DNA from: Verrucomicrobiota bacterium
Lineage (GTDB): Bacteria > Verrucomicrobiota > Verrucomicrobiia > Verrucomicrobiales > DEV007
Reading direction: 5' to 3'
DNA: 38,319 nucleotides
NCBI GenBank assembly: GCA_020630975.1
Contig: JAHDID010000055.1
Span: forward strand, 1-38,319
Shown piece by piece: positions 32,469 to 38,319 of this stretch. Every line of letters begins with the position of its first letter. The stretch's first letter is position 1. The notes beneath the pieces were generated by a model. The model was not told where the DNA came from. It did no database searches and saw only the letters and a program-made list of their open reading frames with translations. The position numbers and the translations under genes are program-made.

Positions 32469-33908
32469 CTAAGTAATCACATCCTGCACCACATGCCCAT
32501 GCACATCGGTCAGACGAAACTGCCTGCCTTGATACCTAAAGGTCAGGCGCTCGTGATCGATGCCTAGCAGATGCATAATGGTCGCGTTGAAATCGTGGAT
32601 ATGTACCGGCTTATCTGCTGCGCTGTAGCCTAGCTCATCGCTGGATCCATAGCTGTGACCGCCCTTCACGCCGCCGCCGGCCATCCATACGGTGTAGGCT
32701 TCTTTGTGGTGGTCGCGTCCGGCGCTGCTGAGCTTTTCGCCAGTGCCGCTACTGCCCTGGGCCATCGGGGTGCGGCCAAACTCGGCTCCCCAGACTACTA
32801 GCGTTTTGTCTAGCAGCCCCCGCTCTTTGAGATCTTTGATCAGTGCGGCGATCGGCTGATCAACCTGCTGGGTCTTCCTCGGCAGCGCATTGAACACCCC
32901 ATTGTGGTGGTCCCACCCCTGGTCAAAGAGCTGCACAAAGCGAACACCTTTTTCCACCATCCGACGGGCTAGTAGGCAATTATTGGCAAAGCTCGCTGCC
33001 CCCGGCTCGGAGCCGTAGCGCTCGTGGGTGGCGGCGGATTCCCTGGAGGTATCCATCAGCTCTGGTACCGAGCTCTGCATGCGGTAAGCCATCTCGTATT
33101 GGCTGATGCGGGTGGCGATCTCGGGGTCGCCTATGCTGTCTAGCTGCAAGCTGTTCAGCTTATTCACCGAGTCGACCACGCTCTTGCGCTCGCGATCGCT
33201 CATACCATCGGGATTCGATAGGAATAGCACCGGATCGCCCTTGCTGCGAAACTCGATACCCTGGTGCACGGTGGGCAGGAATCCACTGCCCCAGGCACTA
33301 TTACCCGCGCCTAGGATCTGACCGCTATTCAGCACGACGAAGTCGGGCAGATTGCGATTGTGACTACCGATACCATAGCTGACCCACGAGCCGATACTCG
33401 GCCGCCCAAAGCGCTCAAATCCCGTCAGCGAAAACAACTGCGCTGGAGCGTGGTTGAATTGCTCGGTATGTAGAGATTTGATAAAGCACAACTCATCGGC
33501 CACGCCCTGTAGGTGAGGCATGAGATTCGATATCTGGTGTCCCGATTGACCACAGTGTTTGAAGGCATACTTATCATCTTTGGGCGTCCCCATCAGGTTG
33601 GGTTGCTCGCGGATGAAGGCCAATTGTTTACCGGCGAAAAACTCATCGGGACACAGCTGGCCGGAGCGTTTCTGTAGCTCGGGCTTGTAGTCAAATAGAT
33701 CGAGATGCGACGGTGCACCCACCATATGGATGTAGATGATGTGCTCGGCCTTTGGCTGGTGGTGTAGCCCACGCTTCTGCAGTGGATCTGCCGAGGCCGC
33801 CTGCGACTCGCGGTCGAATACCGATGCCAGCGCAGCGCCACCCAGCCCGAAGCCAGTGTGCTGAAAGAAAAGTCGGCGACTCAGGTAGTTTTTGTACTGT
33901 GGGCTCAT
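32469..33908 (-). CDS. DUF1501 family protein (sulfatase-like fold, Tat-type leader)
   Basis: The ATG at 33908 gives 479 aa and overlaps the stop of the DUF1549 gene (ATGA). The N-terminus [22 protein letters not shown] is a twin-arginine-like export signal. The body carries DUF1501 hallmarks: [104 protein letters not shown] and the terminal [26 protein letters not shown]. These proteins are related to alkaline phosphatase/sulfatase-fold enzymes and are expanded in Planctomycetes and Verrucomicrobia, nearly always next to a DUF1549/DUF1553 cytochrome, and are thought to work on complex polysaccharides. The specific reaction is unknown. Confidence 0.93.
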   Translation of the reverse strand: MSPQYKNYLSRRLFFQHTGFGLGGAALASVFDRESQAASADPLQKRGLHHQPKAEHIIYIHMVGAPSHLDLFDYKPELQKRSGQLCPDEFFAGKQLAFIREQPNLMGTPKDDKYAFKHCGQSGHQISNLMPHLQGVADELCFIKSLHTEQFNHAPAQLFSLTGFERFGRPSIGSWVSYGIGSHNRNLPDFVVLNSGQILGAGNSAWGSGFLPTVHQGIEFRSKGDPVLFLSNPDGMSDRERKSVVDSVNKLNSLQLDSIGDPEIATRISQYEMAYRMQSSVPELMDTSRESAATHERYGSEPGAASFANNCLLARRMVEKGVRFVQLFDQGWDHHNGVFNALPRKTQQVDQPIAALIKDLKERGLLDKTLVVWGAEFGRTPMAQGSSGTGEKLSSAGRDHHKEAYTVWMAGGGVKGGHSYGSSDELGYSAADKPVHIHDFNATIMHLLGIDHERLTFRYQGRQFRLTDVHGHVVQDVIT

Positions 33909-36900
33909 GACTTGGTGACCATCTCGTCGAGGTTTAGCAAAATATTCCCTATGTAGAACCACGCCGCCAGCTCGGCAGGATCGCTGTGCTGTGCCTGGTA
34001 CACCCGAGAAGCACCAGCGATGGTTTTCTGGGCTGCTGTGGGGTCTTTGGTAAAATGCTCGACTCGCTCGGCGACCACCTCGCTCAGGTGCTCGATCTCG
34101 GCTGGCAATGCCTCGCGAGAGAAAGCGATGCGGTAGGCAGTATGCAATCGCGCTGCCACCGATGGGCTATCGCTCTCGGTGAGGATACGATCGGCGAAAG
34201 CCAGCGCCATCTCGACGTAGGCCGGATCATTCAGCATGGTCAGCGCCTGTAGTGGCGTATTGGTACGTGGGCGCTCTACCGTGCAGGCACCACGATCTGG
34301 TGCGTCGAAATTCACCATACTCGGGTAGGGAGCCGCTCGCCGGTAGACGATGTAGATGCCTCGCCGCCAGCGATTTTCATCCTTGGCCTCGATCCACTTG
34401 GGCTCATTGCGGCCGACCTGGCGCCAGATATTGTCTGGCTGATAGGGCATGATCGGGCGGCCATGCATCTTGGTCGATAGTAGGCCGCTCACCGCTAGCG
34501 CATTGTCTCGGATGCGCTCGGCCTCTAGGCGAAAGCGTGGTGCACGGGCGAGGAAGTGATTCGGCGGGTCTACCTGGCTATCCACGACTCGCGAGTCCTG
34601 GCGATAGGTCTCGGATAGAAAGATATGGCGCAGCACATGCTTCATATCCCAGCCCGACTCGACCAACTCGATCGCCAGCCAGTCGAGCAACTCCGGATGC
34701 GTCGGTGGCTCCGACTGGGTGCCAAAGTCCTCTAGCGTCGCGACGATGCCACGGCCAAATATCTCTGCCCACCAGCGGTTCACCGCGACACGGGCGACCA
34801 GTGGATTCTCGCCATTCACCAGCCACTGGGCTAGGCCTAGTCGATTGGCTGGCAGCTCGGGGTCTATCGCGGGTAGCACAGCTGGGGTGCCAGCCTGCAC
34901 TTCGTCACCCTGGTCGAGGTAGTTGCCGCGCTTCATGATGCGAGTCATCCGCCCCTCATCCATCTCCTGCATCACCAGTGTCTGGTCAGGCTTCAGCGCT
35001 TTCTGCTTTTTATCGAGCTGCGCCTCTTTTTTTACCATCGCCGCTAGGGCCGGGCTGCTCTTTTCGTAGGCAGCACGGAGTTTTTTCTGCTCGGACTTAC
35101 TCGGCTTTTGCTTCTTTAGTATAGAAAGTAGCTCTGCATCCATATCGCTACTTTTCGGTATACCATCAAGCACAGACACGCGGAATCGACCGATGGTGCG
35201 CCCACCTTTGTAGGCATGACGCAGCACGACTTGCAGCTGCGAGTCTTTGCTCAGCTCCACCGGCTCCGTTAGCTGAAAGGTTGCCCAGTGATCTTTGCGA
35301 TACTCTGGCGCGATCGCCCAGCCACTGCTGATATCGCCATCGATCAGGCCCGATACATCATACTTATTCTGCGAAAAGCTCGCCTTGGCATCGACCAGCT
35401 CGACCGGCTGCCCATCGATCTCCAGCTCCAGCTCATTCAGCACAAAGTTCGTCCGCGTCTCGTCCCCCCGCCCTGGCCCCTGCCCAGGGAGTTGGTCGTG
35501 GGTGAGCACCTCTAGGCGGATCGCACGTGCTAGCTGCGGAGTCTCCACGGTCATCGTGGCCCGATAGTCGGTGATGGCGGAGAACTTGCCTTTCATCAAT
35601 ACCGACTGATCGGCCAGCACCTCACTGGTCTCCCCTCCTGTCGACTCGAATGCCTGCACCTGACAGGTCTGCCACTCTGGCTCGGCGCGCATCTGCTGCT
35701 GCCACTCGGTGTAGGCGGACTTGGTGTCGAGCTTCTTCTTTTCTGCCCGTACCGCCTTCAGCTCTGCAGCGATCTGCTCGCGCTGGGCGACCAACTCGGG
35801 GCTCTGCGGTAGATCCATAAATGGACCGACAAAGTCGTGCGACACATCGGTCTTACCCGATGGCACGCTCACCTCCACCGGCGTGTTGTTGAAATAGGCG
35901 AACATCTGGTAATACTCGCGCATGGTGAATGGATCGTACTTGTGGTCGTGGCACTGGGCGCACTCCATGGTCACCCCGAGCCAGACGGTGCCGGTGGTAT
36001 TGACCCGGTCGACCACCTGATTGGTGCGGTTTTGCTCGACGTGCACACCGGCCTCGACATTGCAGGTGACCGTGCGGTGAAAGCCGGTGGCGATCTTTTG
36101 CTCCAGCGTGGCATCGGGCAACAAGTCGCCTGCCAGCTGCTCGATGGTGAACCGGTCGTAGGGCATGTTGTCATTGAGAGCATCGATCACCCAGTCGCGA
36201 TAAGCCCAAGAGTCGCGCAACTGATCGGCCTGAAAGCCATTTGAGTCGGCGTAGCGGGCTAAGTCCAGCCACTGTCGAGCCCAGCGTTCACCGAAGCGGG
36301 GCGAAGCCAGCAAGCGATCGACCAAACTGGCGTAGGCAGCCTCGGCATCCTGACTGTAGGCCAGTAGAAAGTCGTCTAGCTCCTCTGGAGTCGGAGGCAG
36401 ACCGATGATATCCAGCGACGCACGCCGGATCTGCGCAGAAGCCTTTGCCCGCTCAGCTAGGGTCAGCTGCCGAGCATCAGCCTGCTTCTGGATGAAATGA
36501 TCGATCGTATGGCCCGCCTCACGCTCCGGCGCGACAAAGGCCCAGTGCTCCTGATACTCTCCGCCCGACTCGATCCAGCGCCGGACCAGGTCTTTTTGCT
36601 CAGCCGTCAGAGCGCGCTTCGAGTCGGCAGGCGGCATCAGCTCGTCATCGTCCGCATCCAGCATGATCCGATACCACATCTCGCTAGACTCCAGATCGTG
36701 TGGCACCAGCGCCTGGTAGCCCCCCAGATCCTCCATTGCGCCCGCCTGCGTATCCAGCCGCAGCCCCGCATCCCGAGTCTCCGGATCCGGCCCATGGCAG
36801 TGCACGCAGTTTTCCGAGATGATCGGGCGGATATCGCGATTAAAGTCGATCGCCTTCTCATCCTCGGCGGCCGCATCCAGCGCCGAGCTGAGACAAACTG

Positions 36901-36928
36901 CCCAAAACAGCGATTGTACCCTATTCAA
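33905..36928 (-). CDS. PSCyt1–DUF1549–DUF1553 c-type cytochrome protein
   Basis: Domains in order: a signal peptide, a PSCyt1 cytochrome segment with the single haem motif CVHCH (about residues 41-45 from the chosen start) and a possible Met axial ligand in ELMPP, DUF1549 ([50 protein letters not shown]), a central carbohydrate-binding-like region, and DUF1553 ([81 protein letters not shown]). There is no in-frame ATG near the N-terminus. The TTG at 36928 gives [21 protein letters not shown], a good signal peptide, so I prefer it over the TTG at 37024. That start codon and its first residues lie inside a 21-bp repeat copy. The partner is the overlapping DUF1501 gene. Confidence 0.92.
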   Translation of the reverse strand: MNRVQSLFWAVCLSSALDAAAEDEKAIDFNRDIRPIISENCVHCHGPDPETRDAGLRLDTQAGAMEDLGGYQALVPHDLESSEMWYRIMLDADDDELMPPADSKRALTAEQKDLVRRWIESGGEYQEHWAFVAPEREAGHTIDHFIQKQADARQLTLAERAKASAQIRRASLDIIGLPPTPEELDDFLLAYSQDAEAAYASLVDRLLASPRFGERWARQWLDLARYADSNGFQADQLRDSWAYRDWVIDALNDNMPYDRFTIEQLAGDLLPDATLEQKIATGFHRTVTCNVEAGVHVEQNRTNQVVDRVNTTGTVWLGVTMECAQCHDHKYDPFTMREYYQMFAYFNNTPVEVSVPSGKTDVSHDFVGPFMDLPQSPELVAQREQIAAELKAVRAEKKKLDTKSAYTEWQQQMRAEPEWQTCQVQAFESTGGETSEVLADQSVLMKGKFSAITDYRATMTVETPQLARAIRLEVLTHDQLPGQGPGRGDETRTNFVLNELELEIDGQPVELVDAKASFSQNKYDVSGLIDGDISSGWAIAPEYRKDHWATFQLTEPVELSKDSQLQVVLRHAYKGGRTIGRFRVSVLDGIPKSSDMDAELLSILKKQKPSKSEQKKLRAAYEKSSPALAAMVKKEAQLDKKQKALKPDQTLVMQEMDEGRMTRIMKRGNYLDQGDEVQAGTPAVLPAIDPELPANRLGLAQWLVNGENPLVARVAVNRWWAEIFGRGIVATLEDFGTQSEPPTHPELLDWLAIELVESGWDMKHVLRHIFLSETYRQDSRVVDSQVDPPNHFLARAPRFRLEAERIRDNALAVSGLLSTKMHGRPIMPYQPDNIWRQVGRNEPKWIEAKDENRWRRGIYIVYRRAAPYPSMVNFDAPDRGACTVERPRTNTPLQALTMLNDPAYVEMALAFADRILTESDSPSVAARLHTAYRIAFSREALPAEIEHLSEVVAERVEHFTKDPTAAQKTIAGASRVYQAQHSDPAELAAWFYIGNILLNLDEMVTKS

Positions 36929-36970
36929 AAATTTGTGTACCCTATTCAAAATATTCCGTACCCTATTCAA
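36916..36970 (-). repeat. Three-copy array of the 21-bp-phased repeat at the DUF1549 gene start (locus 3 of 3)
   Basis: GTACCCTATTCAA occurs identically at 36916-36928, 36937-36949 and 36958-36970, exactly 21 bp apart. Spacers of 8 bp differ. On the minus strand each copy reads TTG AAT AGG GTA in frame with the downstream gene. The last copy probably supplies the start codon. Confidence 0.9.
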
Positions 36971-37050
36971 TCGCTCTTCTTGTGACAAGATCCCGAAATG
37001 AGGGATGGCGGGGATCAGGGGCAAAGAATCGAAAAACGCTGCTAAGATGT

Positions 37051-37083
37051 TTCACCCAAACTAGTGGTTAGCCCTTGGGTGAA
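37051..37083. repeat. Inverted repeat spanning the phosphatase remnant's stop codon
   Basis: TTCACCCAA (37051-37059) and TTGGGTGAA (37075-37083) form a perfect 9-bp stem with a 15-nt loop. It may be a terminator of the minus-strand remnant, but no T run follows in that direction. Confidence 0.5.
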
Positions 37084-37490
37084 CGGAGGAGTCCATTTCT
37101 GATTTCTCGATCCTCATTGGTTTGTATGTACTCCCGGGTATCCACATTTAAGGCTGTTAGCCAGCCGCCTTTACCGTAAACGTAAGTATCGATACAGATG
37201 GCATGTCCAACGCTAATAGGGTGACCGGTTTTCTGGGAGGTATGACCACAGATCATCGTTTTCCCAGATATGTGAGGCTCAGGAGAATCGAAGAACTCCC
37301 AATACAGGTCCCATGTGGACTGTTCTGGCATTGCTAGATTGGGCTCCAAGCCCGCATTGACAAAAATTTCATTTTCTGTCTCGTAATAGGGGCGCAACAA
37401 TTCGTCTAGGTTGCGGCCTGCCACTCCCCCGAAGATACACCCGATTTGGGCATCTTCGAAACTCACGCACGAGGCATAGCCATGTTTCAG
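37068..37490 (-). pseudogene. C-terminal remnant of a Ser/Thr protein phosphatase (PPP/metallophosphoesterase family)
   Basis: The readable frame matches only the C-terminal half of bacterial PPP-type phosphatases: ENEIFVNAGLEPNLAMPEQS (family iFVHAGlxP), KTMICGHTSQKTGHPISVGH (the GHT metal motif), and AICIDTYVYGKGGWLTALNV. The N-terminal metal motifs GDxHG, GDxxDRG and GNHE are absent, and the frame is closed by a TAG at 37491-37493. The usual His in FVHAG is Asn here. The first in-frame start, a GTG at 37466, would give 132 aa that could not bind both metals. I therefore call it a truncated, inactive remnant, left by deletion or by insertion of the AT-rich DNA upstream. Confidence 0.75.
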
Positions 37491-37760
37491 CTATCTCCGC
37501 AAGTCTAGGCGGCCAAAGCCGCGCAGACGAACAGCGAGAGAATTGGCACAGACGTCCCTGAACGATCCGCGCCTATGAGCTTAGAGATTCTGCCGCTCAG
37601 TATAGCTAAACATCACCAGAGAAAAGCGGACTATGCAAACCGGAATTCTTACGCAAAGTCGCGCAAGAGCCTGAGAACCCTACTCCAGAATGTTCAACAC
37701 CCAACCAAAGACAATAAATCAACCATATAATATACAGCATGCCTCATTTACTACTTACAG
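37491..37760. other. AT-rich non-coding stretch
   Basis: There is no N-terminal phosphatase sequence and no recognisable gene here. Composition changes from GC-balanced near 37500 to strongly AT-rich after 37690, as in the adjoining membrane-protein gene. This looks like a junction between resident and acquired DNA. Confidence 0.4.
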
Positions 37761-38243
37761 TCAACCAATAGGATTGAACATGCGATTCATAAAACTAACG
37801 ACACATAAAACACATAAAAAAACACCGTACAGGATAACAAAACCGTGCAACCCCAACCAATATTTAGTATTATTTGGCCTAACAACCCAACTAAACCTAT
37901 CCTGATAGTCACTTTCCACCTCTGCCCTTCGCTGAAAACCATCCACAGCCCTATAGACCTCACCTGAAGAACGCTCTAACACCTTTCTTGAAACAGAAAG
38001 GTGGTAACTTATTCGAAATCCGTATTTCATAGAAAAAACAAGCCCGAAAAAACCTAGCACTATAATAAATAAAGATAAAGGTATATCGATTAATGTTAGA
38101 CTTCGATCTAATGAAATAATACCACTAACCCCTGCGGTGATAATTAATATCAAATTTGACATAGTCGTTCGCTGGGACTCATGATGCCGAGCATGTTCTC
38201 TATTATCAATGTATACATCCCTGTAAGAAATCTCCTCACTCAT
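37761..38243 (-). CDS. Membrane protein of unknown function, AT-rich, probably acquired
   Basis: The product of 160 aa has a charged N-terminus (SYRDVYIDNREHARHHESQ), two closely spaced transmembrane helices (LILIITAGVSGIISL and LSLFIIVLGFFGLVFSM), and a basic cytoplasmic region with a helix (YHLSVSRKVLERSSGEVYRAV). A third hydrophobic segment lies near the C-terminus (LHGFVILYGVFLCVLCVVSFM). The layout recalls small membrane partners found in defence or stress cassettes, but I cannot assign a family. The gene is far more AT-rich than the rest of the window and lies beside a broken phosphatase gene, both signs of transfer. No ribosome binding site is visible. Confidence 0.7.
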   Translation of the reverse strand: MSEEISYRDVYIDNREHARHHESQRTTMSNLILIITAGVSGIISLDRSLTLIDIPLSLFIIVLGFFGLVFSMKYGFRISYHLSVSRKVLERSSGEVYRAVDGFQRRAEVESDYQDRFSWVVRPNNTKYWLGLHGFVILYGVFLCVLCVVSFMNRMFNPIG

Positions 38244-38319
38244 TTCAAAAAAACACTTATTAATAACGGCTCTCTAGGAAAATCTGTGGGTGAATTCAGG
38301 CTCTGGCAAGCGGCCTAGC
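38244..38319. other. Window end, upstream of the membrane-protein gene
   Basis: These last 76 bases hold an AT-rich segment that is probably the promoter of the minus-strand membrane-protein gene. I see nothing else supportable. Confidence 0.3.

Noticed and set aside
37051-37083. Integron attC site
   Set aside because: The stem is simple, the conserved RYYYAAC and GTTRRRY ends are not correctly placed, and no array of gene cassettes is seen.
1-38319. rRNA or tRNA genes
   Set aside because: I looked for TpsiC-like GGTTCGAATCC patterns and rRNA signatures and saw none, although a covariance-model scan would be needed for certainty.

Overview
The window looks like the chromosome of a member of the Verrucomicrobia / PVC group. 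The indicators are a PSCyt1–DUF1549–DUF1553 cytochrome gene overlapping a DUF1501 gene, a giant FG-GAP/VCBS plus ASPIC/UnbV protein, eukaryote-like kinase and phosphatase relatives, moderately high GC, and the rarity of Shine-Dalgarno sequences (the Fur-family gene is the main exception). No rRNA or tRNA is present, so the lineage is inferred from gene content only.

Region 1 (1-9.6 kb) is mostly envelope genes. It holds the 5' part of a very large secreted VCBS/UnbV protein, a secreted coiled-coil protein built of repeated HlyD/TolC-like hairpins, a divergent Fur-family repressor with two candidate operators between them, a membrane-anchored double-LysM protein, and a DUF3060-like lipoprotein.

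Region 2 (9.6-21.65 kb) is the centrepiece: seven minus-strand genes. Most junctions overlap or are separated by 2-4 bp; the one wider gap is 42 bp. In transcription order they encode (1) a fusion of a NodB polysaccharide deacetylase with a SEDS (RodA/FtsW) polymerase-like membrane domain, (2) a penicillin-binding-protein-like transpeptidase with intact SxxK, SxN and KTG motifs, (3) an 871-aa protein ending in a degenerate protein-kinase-like domain, (4) a PP2C-like phosphatase with altered metal ligands and a C-terminal membrane anchor, (5) a MotA/ExbB-like membrane protein with a coiled-coil tail, (6) a single-span OmpA/MotB-like protein and (7) an unknown basic protein. The order SEDS, PBP, kinase, PP2C recalls the actinobacterial rodA-pbpA-pknA/B-pstP cluster. 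The deacetylase fusion and the MotA/OmpA pair are not part of that cluster, so I propose a cell-wall synthesis or remodelling apparatus that I cannot match to a described system.

Region 3 (22-27.2 kb) carries small accessory and housekeeping genes: DUF2200, an outer-membrane beta-barrel, a TetR regulator, a VOC-fold protein, a small membrane protein, a zinc-ribbon DUF7832-like protein, hisH and hisB. hisB and hisH are separated by a non-coding stretch with two repeat families.

Region 4 (27.2-32.4 kb) has an 1116-aa membrane protein with two pseudokinase-like domains and Sel1 repeats, preceded by a long inverted repeat. It also has a DUF4190/pseudopilin-like protein and a two-gene module that looks like a toxin-antitoxin pair with an ADP-ribosyltransferase-like toxin.

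Region 5 (32.4-38.3 kb) has the translationally coupled DUF1549/DUF1553 and DUF1501 genes, a decayed protein phosphatase, and an AT-rich end with a membrane protein. A short repeat with the core GTACCCTATTCAA, iterated at exactly 21-bp intervals, occurs at three separate loci (9.6, 26.1 and 36.9 kb).
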